Shown in pieces: positions 9,170-16,183 of a stretch of 27,187 bases of DNA. A program made the translations under genes and the position numbers. The DNA is from Clostridia bacterium (lineage in GTDB: Bacteria > Bacillota > Clostridia > Christensenellales > DTU072): assembly GCA_016297005.1 (NCBI GenBank), contig JAEDHK010000015.1, positions 1 to 27,187 of the forward strand, read 5' to 3'. The number at the start of each line of letters is the position of its first letter. The stretch's first letter is position 1. The notes beneath the pieces were generated by a model. It had not been told where the DNA came from. It saw only the letters and a program-made list of their open reading frames with translations, and ran no database searches.

Positions 9170-10041
9170 ACAAGAAAGCAGTATTTTTTACCGACTCCGA
9201 CTGTGAACTACCCCTTCGCGTCGTCAAAGAATTAAAGATCGATAATTTAATCAAAATGCCTTATACGATTTGCGGAGAAGAGTATTTTTACGATTTTGGA
9301 GAAGACTTCGACCCTAAGAAGTTTTACTCATTGATCCGCGAAGGCAATATGCCTATCACCAGCGGACTGAACGCAGAACTGTATAAGGAATACTTCGAAC
9401 CGTTTTTCAAAGAAGGGGACGACATCCTCTACGTCAGCTTTTCGTCAAAAATGAGCAGTACGTTCGCCTCGATGGAAATCGCCGTGAAAGAACTGCAAGA
9501 AAAGTACCCGGAAGCAAAATTCCGCAGATACGACTCCAAAGGTATCAGTATGGCAGCCGGTCTCGTCGTATACGCCGCCGCAAAAAAGTTTAACGAAGGA
9601 ATGCCGAACGATGAAATCTGCGCCTTTTTGGACTCTTTTGTGCCTCGCACAAACGCCTGTTTTTCTCCGCAAGATCTCTTCCATTTAAAAAGAGGCGGAA
9701 GATTATCGGCCGTTTCGGCTGCGCTCGGCACTATTTTACAATTAAAGCCCATTATTCGTATTAACGACGAAGGCAGACTATACAGCGCCGCAAAAGTAAA
9801 CGGAAGAAATAAAGCGTTGAAGTATATCGCCGACGAAGTCATCGCAAACGTCACCGAAACGGATAAGTATCCAATAATCATTCTCAACGCCGATTGTCCG
9901 GACGATGCGGAAAAGATACGCAAAAAGCTGACGGAAGCGCTTCCCGACGCCACTATCTGGTCAGAGACGGTCGGTCCCGTCATCGGTACTCATTGCGGCC
10001 CCGATACCATCGCCGTATGTTACGTCGGCACGAATAGATAA
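9166..10041 (+). CDS. DegV/FakB-family fatty-acid-binding protein
   Basis: DegV-family proteins bind a fatty acid. Characterised members (FakB) present it to the kinase FakA, giving acyl-phosphate for phospholipid synthesis. The 291-residue protein has the family signatures FFTDSDCELP at the N-terminus, MPITSGLNAELY (lipid carboxylate site, T-S), FSSKMSSTFASM, DSKGISMAAGLVV, HLKRGGRLSAVSA and GTILQLKPIIRINDEGRL, followed by the C-terminal GPVIGTHCGPDTIAVCYVG. A perfect AGGAGG site lies 5 nt before the ATG, which overlaps the coaE stop by 4 nt. It is the last gene of the operon. No fakA-like gene is in the window, so lipid specificity and partner are inferred from the family only. Confidence 0.9.
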   Translation: MNKKAVFFTDSDCELPLRVVKELKIDNLIKMPYTICGEEYFYDFGEDFDPKKFYSLIREGNMPITSGLNAELYKEYFEPFFKEGDDILYVSFSSKMSSTFASMEIAVKELQEKYPEAKFRRYDSKGISMAAGLVVYAAAKKFNEGMPNDEICAFLDSFVPRTNACFSPQDLFHLKRGGRLSAVSAALGTILQLKPIIRINDEGRLYSAAKVNGRNKALKYIADEVIANVTETDKYPIIILNADCPDDAEKIRKKLTEALPDATIWSETVGPVIGTHCGPDTIAVCYVGTNR

Positions 10042-10048
10042 AGATAGT

Positions 10049-10092
10049 CTTACGCAATTCGATTGTTACAAGATACAGTCGAATTGCGTAAG
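10049..10092 (+). terminator. Long hairpin after the DegV gene (possible terminator without T-run)
   Basis: Bases 10049-10066 pair with 10075-10092 over 18 bp with one G-T wobble, around an 8-nt loop. It begins 8 nt after the DegV stop, where an operon terminator would be expected, but no T-run follows directly. It may instead stabilise the 3' end of the message. Confidence 0.45.
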
Positions 10093-10143
10093 TATTGTTA
10101 CCTGACATTTTTGAATGTTAATCATCTATATTACGTCTTTTTT

Positions 10144-10232
10144 TCAATCGTTTTTTGTTTCTTTCCTTAAAGCGTACGTAAGAATGAAATCCGAATGAAA
10201 ATTTTTAACGGAAAGAAAGAAAAAACGATTGA
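10144..10232. repeat. 23-bp inverted repeat with 43-nt spacer upstream of the tRNA promoter
   Basis: The arm at 10144-10166 is the reverse complement of 10210-10232 at 22 of 23 positions. The arms are a T-rich and an A-rich copy. The right arm ends inside the -35 box of the tRNA promoter. The spacer holds no gene. I see no flanking target-site duplication and no known insertion-sequence end. Confidence 0.8.
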
Positions 10233-10257
10233 CAATTTAAAAAAATTAGTCTAATAT
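10229..10257 (+). promoter_or_regulatory. Consensus promoter for the tRNA-Leu pair
   Basis: TTGACA (10229-10234) and TAATAT (10252-10257) lie 17 nt apart, with the first tRNA starting 12 nt after the -10 box. This is a near-perfect stable-RNA promoter. The -35 box overlaps the right arm of the inverted repeat at 10210-10232. Confidence 0.85.
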
Positions 10258-10269
10258 ATTCATGCGTTT

Positions 10270-10351
10270 GCGAGGGTGGCGGAATGGCAGACGCGCATGA
10301 TTCAGGTTCATGTTGGAAACAGTGAGGGTTCAAGTCCCTTCCCTCGCACCA
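10270..10351 (+). tRNA. tRNA-Leu (anticodon CAG)
   Basis: The acceptor arm GCGAGGG pairs with CCCTCGC. The D-arm GGCGGAATGGCAGACGC has the form usual for leucine tRNAs. The anticodon stem CATGA/TCATG encloses TTCAGGT, giving anticodon CAG, which reads CUG. A variable arm (TGGAAACAGT region) marks it as class II. The T-arm GAGGG-TTCAAGT-CCCTT is followed by discriminator A and an encoded CCA. It is the first of two leucine tRNAs transcribed together. Confidence 0.95.
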
Positions 10352-10369
10352 CCAAACGCATTGTACCAC

Positions 10370-10452
10370 GTGGTCGTGGCGGAATGGCAGACGCGTACGT
10401 TTGAGGGGCGTATGGTTTACCCGTGTGAGTTCAAGTCTCATCGACCACACCA
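10370..10452 (+). tRNA. tRNA-Leu (anticodon GAG)
   Basis: The acceptor GTGGTCG pairs with CGACCAC. The D-arm matches the neighbouring leucine tRNA almost exactly. The anticodon stem TACGT/GCGTA encloses TTGAGGG, giving anticodon GAG for CUC and CUU. A long variable arm, a T-arm with GTTCAAGTC, discriminator A and an encoded CCA are present. It sits 18 nt after the first tRNA, so both share one promoter and the terminator that follows directly. Confidence 0.95.
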
Positions 10453-10453
10453 A

Positions 10454-10490
10454 AAATACCTAAAACATATTGCTTTAGGTATTTTTTTTA
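10454..10490 (+). terminator. Rho-independent terminator after the tRNAs
   Basis: ATACCTAAA (10456-10464) pairs with TTTAGGTAT (10474-10482) around a 9-nt loop, with an A-run before and a run of T after. It begins right at the 3' end of the second tRNA. Confidence 0.9.
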
Positions 10491-10527
10491 TACAAAATCA
10501 CAACCAGCATGCAAAAGGAGCGGAACA

Positions 10528-11043
10528 ATGAACGTCAGATTGATCGTGCCGAACTTAGATATGAAAGAACAGGCGCTTGAATTCAAGCGTGAATTTTTCG
10601 ATAGCAACGAACCGGTGATCAACGGTAGCCAACTTCTCGATCAGATCGACAACTATGAAGATTGGCTTTCCATGATCCATGCCAACGCCGACGAAAAGAC
10701 GGTCAATCCGAATTGGGCCGTAACGGACGCCTATTTTGCCGTCAATGATAACGACAGAATCGTCGGCGTCATCGATTTAAGACATACGTTAGAAGGATTA
10801 CTGGTCGACTTCGGCAATTGCGGGTATAGCGTTCGTCCTTCGGAAAGAAAAAAAGGATACGCAGCCGAAATGCTCAGACTTCTTTTAGCGCGCGCAAAAG
10901 AGATCGGCATGTCGGAAATCATCTTATCGGCTAAAAGTTCAAACGTCCCTTCTGTAAAGACGATCGTCAAAAACGGCGGAATAAAAATACGCAGTTTCGA
11001 TTACGAGGGCGAACAAGCCGACGTATATCGGATCAAATTTTAA
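10528..11043 (+). CDS. GNAT-family N-acetyltransferase
   Basis: A predicted acetyl-CoA-dependent acetyltransferase of 171 residues. The C-terminal half carries the GNAT core. DAYFAVNDNDRIVGVIDLRHTL forms the central strands. Motif A, YSVRPSERKKGYAAEMLRLLLARA, contains the RxxGYA acetyl-CoA pyrophosphate loop, and ILSAKSSNVPSVKTIVKNGG is motif B with the usual Asn-x-x-Ser-x-x-x-Ile-x-x-Asn/Gly pattern. The N-terminus (LIVPNLDMKEQALEFKREFFD) resembles the group of GNATs often annotated as predicted acetyltransferase COG3981. A strong AAGGAG site lies 7 nt before the ATG. The acceptor substrate is unknown. It follows the tRNA terminator with no promoter that I can identify, so some readthrough may feed it. 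Confidence 0.88.
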   Translation: MNVRLIVPNLDMKEQALEFKREFFDSNEPVINGSQLLDQIDNYEDWLSMIHANADEKTVNPNWAVTDAYFAVNDNDRIVGVIDLRHTLEGLLVDFGNCGYSVRPSERKKGYAAEMLRLLLARAKEIGMSEIILSAKSSNVPSVKTIVKNGGIKIRSFDYEGEQADVYRIKF

Positions 11044-11058
11044 ATACCTTAGAAATTC

Positions 11059-11114
11059 ATCAGTCATAAAATATCTTCGTTCGTCAATACTATTTTAGAG
11101 AGATTATGACTGAT
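11059..11114 (+). promoter_or_regulatory. 11-bp perfect inverted repeat covering the start codon of the Clp ATPase
   Basis: ATCAGTCATAA (11059-11069) is the exact reverse complement of TTATGACTGAT (11104-11114). The second arm contains the ATG at 11106, and the weak AGAGAG ribosome site lies in the 34-nt loop. In mRNA this could fold and hide the start codon; in DNA it could bind a dimeric repressor. It matches neither the CIRCE nor the CtsR consensus as I know them. A weak TACTAT -10-like box (11088-11093) inside the loop, if used, would exclude the RNA hairpin. Confidence 0.5.
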
Positions 11115-13346
11115 TTTACATCCGACGCCGAAAAAGTCCTCGACCTTGCCGAAAACCTTGCGCTGAAAACGGGAAGCATGCTTGAATCGGTTCATTTACT
11201 CGCAGCTATTACGGAAGTGAGCGACTGTAAGGCGGCGCGTATTTTGCAACGATTCGGTTTTAACGGAAAAGAAGCTGCAAGTTATCTTGTAACCGTATCA
11301 GATCGCACCACGGGAAGGGTGCTAGTCAGTCCCGTCACACGTCAGATCATCGGCAGGGCGGGAGAAATAGCAGAACGAGAATCGTCTCAATGCGGAACGA
11401 TCCATCTTTTGCTTTCCGTTTGCTCCCATAAATCGTCGCTCGCGGCGAAAATTCTCTCACGTTACAAGATCGACTACGATAGAGTGCTGTCCGTCGTTGA
11501 AAGCCTCAATAGGCAAAGCATTTTTAACGATCGGCAATCAATAAAAACGGTTGAAAGCGCAAACGATAGTACTCCGTCGACGGAATTAGAACAATACGGC
11601 GTTTTTTTAACGGAAAAAGCGCGAAAAAAAGAACTCGAAGCGTTTTTTGGCAGAGAAAAAGAATTGGAAAGGCTGTTTCGTATCCTTTCAAGAAAAAACA
11701 AAAACAATCCGATGCTCGTGGGCGAAAGCGGCGTTGGTAAAACGGCCGTTGTGGAAGGACTGGCACAAGCGATCGTAAACGGAAACGTACCGGATTTTCT
11801 GAAAAGAAAAGAAATATTTTCTTTGAACGTATATTCCGTTCTTGCCGGCACAAGATACCGAGGAGATCTTGAAGAAAAAGTCGGCTCGATCATGAAATTA
11901 TTGTCAGGCGGCAACATGATCGTTTTTATAGACGACGCGCACAGCCTCCTTTCAGGGGGAGGCAGCGAACAAAACGTCAATCTGTCCTCCCTTTTAAAAC
12001 CCGCTTTATGCGGAGATATGAGCGTAATCGGTGCAACGACGTTCGACGAATATGCAAAATACGTGGAACGCGATCCGGCCTTTGAACGGCGATTTACCAA
12101 AGTCGTTATACCCGAACTGAGCGCAGAAGAAACAATTCGCCTGATAGAACAAAAAAAAGCAGCGCTCGAAAAACATTTTTCTTTATCGATCCCTGATATT
12201 GCGATCAGAACGGCGACTGAATTATCCGTCCGATATATAAGCGATCGGTTTCTTCCGGACAAAGCGATCGACCTGATAGAAGAAGCTTGTGCCGAGGCGT
12301 CCGTTAAAGGTCATAAACGCGTTGACGAAGAAGATATCCGTTCCGTACTATCGGACAGTACGGGCATTCCCGTAAAAGAACTAACGTCGGATGAACGAAA
12401 AAAAGTACTTCGATTGGAAGAAGAGCTCAACAAAAGAGTCATGGGGCAAGACGAAGCGCTCCTAAAAACCGCCAACGCAGTTAAAAGAACGTACGCCGGA
12501 TTGAAAGACGAAAAAAAACCTTATTCTTTTCTTTTTATCGGTCCGACGGGAGTAGGAAAAACCGAAACGGCAAAGACGCTTGCCGAAGTCCTTTTCGGAA
12601 GCGAAGACGAGTTGATTCGATTTGACATGAGCGAATTTTCCGAAAAAAATTCCACTGCAAAATTAATCGGTTCTCCGCCCGGTTACGTAGGATATGAAGA
12701 GGGCGGGAGATTGACCGAAGCAGTGAAAAGAAAACCTTACTCTGTTCTGCTGTTCGACGAGATCGAAAAAGCAGATCCGGACGTATATAACCTTTTTTTG
12801 CAGGTGCTTGACGACGGCAGATTACGGGACGCTAAGGGAAAATCCGTTGATTTTTCTCATACGCTCATTATAATGACCGGCAATATCGGCACAAAAAATC
12901 GCAGGAAGAAAAATCTCGGCGTAGGATTTGTCAATAACGTTACCGATCCGAACGCGGACGTTTACGACGAGCTGAAAACCGTTATGCCGCCGGAATTTAT
13001 AAACAGAATAAACGATATAATTATTTTTCGTGATCTAAGTAAGGAAATTATGCCTTCAATAGCGAATAAAATATTAGAGAGGATAAAGAAGGCTCTCGAA
13101 AGCGAGCGCGGGATTATCCTGAATATCTCTGAAAGCGTACTTTCTTATTTGGCCGAAAAGGGGTACGACAAAGAATACGGCGCGCGACCGATGCGACGAC
13201 TGATCGAAAGAGAAATCGAGGATGAATTGAGCCGTTATCTCCTGGAAGAGGACCCTCAAAATTGCTCTCTGGAAATCATTATGTGCGACAATAAGCCGCA
13301 AATACGAAAAAAAAGGAGAACTATCAGTCATGCGTGTGGAAATTAA
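11106..13346 (+). CDS. clpC: ClpC-like AAA+ unfoldase, M-domain-less variant
   Basis: A two-ring ATPase that should unfold proteins for ClpP; 746 residues, shorter than typical ClpC. The N-domain has two Clp repeats (about 1-135). D1 has Walker A GESGVGKT (206-213), but Walker B reads VFIDDAHS with D277 where the catalytic glutamate normally sits. The RYRG pore loop (about 250) and arginine-finger stretch ERDPAFERRF are present. D2 has GPTGVGKT (479-486), LLFDEIEKAD (D551, E552) and pore loop PPGYVGYEEGG. LGVGF (VGF at 606-608) corresponds to the ClpP-docking loop. The coiled-coil M-domain between the D1 small domain and D2, normally used by McsB/MecA-type adaptors, is missing: SVKGHKRVDEEDIRSVL runs straight on to VMGQDEALL. 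The start is supported by homology, although the ribosome site is weak. Confidence 0.9.
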   Translation: MTDFTSDAEKVLDLAENLALKTGSMLESVHLLAAITEVSDCKAARILQRFGFNGKEAASYLVTVSDRTTGRVLVSPVTRQIIGRAGEIAERESSQCGTIHLLLSVCSHKSSLAAKILSRYKIDYDRVLSVVESLNRQSIFNDRQSIKTVESANDSTPSTELEQYGVFLTEKARKKELEAFFGREKELERLFRILSRKNKNNPMLVGESGVGKTAVVEGLAQAIVNGNVPDFLKRKEIFSLNVYSVLAGTRYRGDLEEKVGSIMKLLSGGNMIVFIDDAHSLLSGGGSEQNVNLSSLLKPALCGDMSVIGATTFDEYAKYVERDPAFERRFTKVVIPELSAEETIRLIEQKKAALEKHFSLSIPDIAIRTATELSVRYISDRFLPDKAIDLIEEACAEASVKGHKRVDEEDIRSVLSDSTGIPVKELTSDERKKVLRLEEELNKRVMGQDEALLKTANAVKRTYAGLKDEKKPYSFLFIGPTGVGKTETAKTLAEVLFGSEDELIRFDMSEFSEKNSTAKLIGSPPGYVGYEEGGRLTEAVKRKPYSVLLFDEIEKADPDVYNLFLQVLDDGRLRDAKGKSVDFSHTLIIMTGNIGTKNRRKKNLGVGFVNNVTDPNADVYDELKTVMPPEFINRINDIIIFRDLSKEIMPSIANKILERIKKALESERGIILNISESVLSYLAEKGYDKEYGARPMRRLIEREIEDELSRYLLEEDPQNCSLEIIMCDNKPQIRKKRRTISHACGN

Positions 13347-13860
13347 CGTAAAAAATTATCACCTTGATAACGAATTCAGCGAACTCATCATCAAAAAACT
13401 CGGCCGCTTCGATAAATACTTCAATAACGACGCCAAAGCGAAAGTCAAGCTGTCCACGCAAAATAAATCGGAAATCATGGAAATTACGATCAGTTTCAAA
13501 GGAAACGTCGTTCGGTCCGTCGCTTCTTCCGACGAAATGAAATCCAACCTCGACGTTGTTCTGCCTAAGCTGGAACGTCAGATTCTGAAACATCGTACTC
13601 GTTTTACCGACAAGATGAAAAAGACCGCTTTCGAAACCCCGGCTATTTTCGAAGAAAAAGAACCTGTCAATAGCAAAACGGCCAACATCGTTAAAGTCAA
13701 AAAATTCCAAGTGTCCGTCACTACGGTGGAAAACGCCGCCGAAGAAATGGAGCTTCTGTCCCATGACTTCTATATCTTTATTAACGGCGACACCAATAAA
13801 GTTAACGTCTTGTATAAAAGAAACGACGGAGATCTCGGCCTGATCGAACCGGAATATTAA
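13330..13860 (+). CDS. hpf: Ribosome hibernation promoting factor, long form
   Basis: Binds the 30S decoding region and dimerises 70S ribosomes into inactive 100S particles in slow growth. The 176-residue protein has the N-terminal RaiA/YfiA domain (about 1-100: VEINVKNYHLDNEFSELIIKKLGRFDKYF and ITISFKGNVVRSVASSDEMKSNLDVVLPKLERQI). A linker leads to the C-terminal dimerisation domain (about 118-176: VKVKKFQVSVTTVENAAEEMELLSHDFYIFINGDT and VNVLYKRNDGDLGLIEP). This is the long form usual in Firmicutes. AAGGAG lies 11 nt before the ATG. The gene overlaps the end of the Clp ATPase by 17 nt, so the two stress proteins should be made from one message. Confidence 0.96.
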   Translation: MRVEINVKNYHLDNEFSELIIKKLGRFDKYFNNDAKAKVKLSTQNKSEIMEITISFKGNVVRSVASSDEMKSNLDVVLPKLERQILKHRTRFTDKMKKTAFETPAIFEEKEPVNSKTANIVKVKKFQVSVTTVENAAEEMELLSHDFYIFINGDTNKVNVLYKRNDGDLGLIEPEY

Positions 13861-14669
13861 TGCGAATCGGCCTTTCAACGGCGTCTTTTTTCAAAAAAAA
13901 GCTTACTGAGGACGCGCTGAGTTTTATCTCGGCGGCAGGCGTACCGTGTTGCGAAGTGTTTTTGGCTTCCTTCTCCGAATATAGACAGAGTTTTGCAAAA
14001 CAACTTGCAGAACGAAAAGGTAACACGGAAATCGTATCGGTACATACCTTAAATCAGCAATATGAACCGGAACTTTTTAATCAGGTAGACAGAGCGAGAA
14101 AAGACTCCGAAATAATTTTAAGCAGAGTAGCGCGCGCGACCAAAACGGTCGGCGCGCGTTATTATACCTTTCATGGTCCGGCAATGCTCCGTCGGGTCAA
14201 TTATCGTTTTGACTACGAGCGGATCGGGAAAAGAGTTCAGGAATTATGCGAGTTCGTGGATAAAAAAAGCGGACACGCCACCGCTCTTTGTTATGAAAAC
14301 GTGCATTGGTGTTATTTTTCCAACCCTGATTTTATTACCCGTATTTTACCCTATGCGCCGTCGCTCAAAACGTGTCTGGACGTAAAACAGGCCATTCAAA
14401 GCGGGTTTTCTCCCGAAGAATACATAAAGACGATGGGAGAGCGTTTGACAAACGTTCATTTATGCGATTATAATATCGACAGGACGGCTCTGCCCGGCCA
14501 GGGAACGTTCGACTTTGAACGATTGTTCGGTATCCTTTTGGAAAACGGATACCGAGGCGACGCCATGATCGAGGTCTATTCGGGCGATTACGACGGATAC
14601 GACGAATTGATGACCTCTTACGATTACGTAAATACATGCCTGACGCGGGCACTTCGCGCCGGCGTATAA
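13860..14669 (+). CDS. Sugar phosphate isomerase/epimerase-like TIM-barrel protein
   Basis: A protein of the xylose-isomerase-like TIM-barrel family (AP endonuclease 2 fold), 269 residues. It starts with the family strand MRIGLSTASFF. Likely metal ligands lie in strand ends: Glu in LCYENVHWCY, Asp in KTCLDVKQAI, His in NVHLCDYN and Glu in AMIEVYSGDY. HGPAML contributes a further histidine. The loop CDYNIDRTALPGQGTFDFERL is the common 'PGxGxxDF' feature. The reaction is unknown; relatives include sugar isomerases, inosose dehydratases and endonuclease IV. The start overlaps the hpf stop by one base (TAATG), and no strong ribosome site is visible, suggesting coupled translation. It precedes pgi by 17 nt, which fits a role in sugar phosphate metabolism, but that is inference. 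Confidence 0.85.
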   Translation: MRIGLSTASFFKKKLTEDALSFISAAGVPCCEVFLASFSEYRQSFAKQLAERKGNTEIVSVHTLNQQYEPELFNQVDRARKDSEIILSRVARATKTVGARYYTFHGPAMLRRVNYRFDYERIGKRVQELCEFVDKKSGHATALCYENVHWCYFSNPDFITRILPYAPSLKTCLDVKQAIQSGFSPEEYIKTMGERLTNVHLCDYNIDRTALPGQGTFDFERLFGILLENGYRGDAMIEVYSGDYDGYDELMTSYDYVNTCLTRALRAGV

Positions 14670-14686
14670 ATAAGGAGAAAATTTTT

Positions 14687-16096
14687 ATGATAAAAAAAGA
14701 ACCGATCGTTTTCGATTATAACAACATGATGGCCGACTACGTAGGCGACTGTCAAGGTTTTGACGACAAGGACATCGCGGCAAATCGCGCCCTTGCAAAA
14801 AAAGCCTTTGAGGAAGTCAAAGCCGGTCGCGGTCAGAACATGATGGGTTGGACGGAACTTCCGACCAATCAAAAAGAAGTCGTAACCGATATTATCGCTA
14901 CGGCAAAGCAGATCAGAAAGAATTTCGACAGCTTCGTCGTCCTCGGTATCGGCGGCTCCGCCCTTGGTCCGATGGCTCTTTTCCAGGCCCTCTGCCATTT
15001 GCACCATAACGAACTTCCCAAATCGAAAAGAAAAGCCCCGAAATTTTACGTCGAGGATAACGTCGATCCGGAACGCATGACAGCTCTTCTCGACGTTATC
15101 GACGTCAAAAAGACAATGTTCAACGTCATTACCAAGAGCGGTTCCACTTCCGAAACGATGACGCAATATCTCATCATCGCCGATATACTTAAAAAGGCGC
15201 TCGGAGATGATTTTGCTTCTCACGTTATCGCCACCACTTCCGAAACCAAAGGCAATCTTATTAAGATTGCCAAAAAAGAAGGCTTCAAGACTTTCTTTAT
15301 TCCGGACGGCGTCGGAGGTCGATTTTCCGAACTGTGCCCGGTAGGGCTTTTGCCTGCGGCCGTTCTCGGTATTAATATCAAAGCCTTTTTGGAAGGCGCC
15401 AAATACATGGATAACCGTTGCAGAAACGCCAATCCGAGCAAGAATCCGGCTTTGATGGCCGCACTCTTGCAATTTCTTTCCATGAAAAACGGAAAAAACG
15501 TTTCCGTCATGATGCCTTATGCCGACAGTCTGAAACTGATGGCCGACTGGTACGCTCAGCTTTGGGGCGAGAGCCTCGGTAAAGCAGTAGACCTCGACGG
15601 TAATAAGGTTTACGTCGGTCAAACTCCGGTTAAAGCTCTCGGCGTTACCGACCAGCACAGCCAGGTTCAACTTTATACCGAAGGTCCGTTCGACAAAGTC
15701 GTTACGCTCATAAGCGTCGAAAAATATCGTAGCGAAGTAAAGATCGCCGACGGTTGCGAAGATATCCCCGCCGTTAACTTCCTTTGCGGACACACTATGA
15801 ACGAACTGATTACCGCCGAATGCAATGCCACCGAGTATGCGTTAACTCGCTCCGGCAGACTGAACAATCGTATTTACGTTCCCGAAGTCAACGCCTTTAC
15901 TTGCGGACAGTTGATGTTCTTCTTTATGTTGCAAACGGCTTATACCGGCGCGCTTCTGCATATCGACACCTTCAATCAGCCCGGCGTAGAAGAGGGTAAA
16001 AACGCGACTTACGCGCTCCTCGGCCGCGCAGGATACGAAGAAAAAGCAAAAGAACTTAACGGCCAAAAGGCTAAAACAGATAAGTATATCATTTAA
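14687..16096 (+). CDS. pgi: Glucose-6-phosphate isomerase
   Basis: Interconverts glucose 6-phosphate and fructose 6-phosphate in glycolysis. At 469 residues it is the shorter Firmicute-type form. Diagnostic pieces are VVLGIGGSALGPMALFQAL (about residue 85), the phosphate-binding ITKSGSTSETMTQYLI (about 147), GGVGGRFSELCPVGLLPAA-type sequence (visible as DGVGGRFSELCPVGLLP), WYAQLWGESLGKAVD with the expected catalytic glutamate (about 294), and DQHSQVQLYTEGP with the catalytic histidine region. I chose the ATG at 14687 because it has AAGGAG 8 nt upstream. An earlier in-frame ATG at 14636 lies inside the preceding gene and has no ribosome site. A strong terminator follows. Confidence 0.96.
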   Translation: MIKKEPIVFDYNNMMADYVGDCQGFDDKDIAANRALAKKAFEEVKAGRGQNMMGWTELPTNQKEVVTDIIATAKQIRKNFDSFVVLGIGGSALGPMALFQALCHLHHNELPKSKRKAPKFYVEDNVDPERMTALLDVIDVKKTMFNVITKSGSTSETMTQYLIIADILKKALGDDFASHVIATTSETKGNLIKIAKKEGFKTFFIPDGVGGRFSELCPVGLLPAAVLGINIKAFLEGAKYMDNRCRNANPSKNPALMAALLQFLSMKNGKNVSVMMPYADSLKLMADWYAQLWGESLGKAVDLDGNKVYVGQTPVKALGVTDQHSQVQLYTEGPFDKVVTLISVEKYRSEVKIADGCEDIPAVNFLCGHTMNELITAECNATEYALTRSGRLNNRIYVPEVNAFTCGQLMFFFMLQTAYTGALLHIDTFNQPGVEEGKNATYALLGRAGYEEKAKELNGQKAKTDKYII

Positions 16097-16117
16097 TCGA
16101 AAGGCGATCGATTTACG

Positions 16118-16146
16118 GAAGACCGCTTTTTGCGGTCTTCTTTTTT
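16118..16146 (+). terminator. Rho-independent terminator after pgi
   Basis: GAAGACCGC (16118-16126) pairs perfectly with GCGGTCTTC (16132-16140) around a TTTTT loop, followed by six T. It closes the Clp-HPF-TIM barrel-pgi run. Confidence 0.95.
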
Positions 16147-16147
16147 A

Positions 16148-16177
16148 TTGACAAAACACAGTCGACGTAGGTACAAT
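16148..16177 (+). promoter_or_regulatory. Promoter of the degenerate ABC ATPase, apparently leaderless
   Basis: TTGACA (16148-16153) and TACAAT (16172-16177) are separated by 18 nt, directly after the pgi terminator. The expected transcription start, 6-7 nt after the -10 box, coincides with the ATG at 16184, and there is no Shine-Dalgarno between them. Confidence 0.75.
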
Positions 16178-16183
16178 GAAACT

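Noticed and set aside
10310..10531. Short plus-strand frame across the tRNA region
   Set aside because: It overlaps both tRNA-Leu genes and their terminator, so it is not a protein gene.
11044..11105. CtsR or CIRCE operator upstream of the Clp ATPase
   Set aside because: There is no direct GGTCAAA-type heptad repeat with 3-nt spacing and no TTAGCACTC-N9-GAGTGCTAA. The inverted repeat present is a different sequence.
11474..12262. Minus-strand frame of 262 codons opposite the Clp ATPase
   Set aside because: It is antisense to the D1 ATPase domain, with no ribosome site and low-complexity serine-rich translation.
14624..15793. Long minus-strand reading frame of 389 codons opposite pgi
   Set aside because: It lies entirely opposite the clearly coding pgi and TIM-barrel genes, has no ribosome site, and its translation resembles no family I know. 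It is a shadow of codon use on the plus strand.
16130..16183. Longer start for the degenerate ABC ATPase
   Set aside because: The extra in-frame codons run through the pgi terminator and promoter, and the added residues are not part of the ATPase fold.
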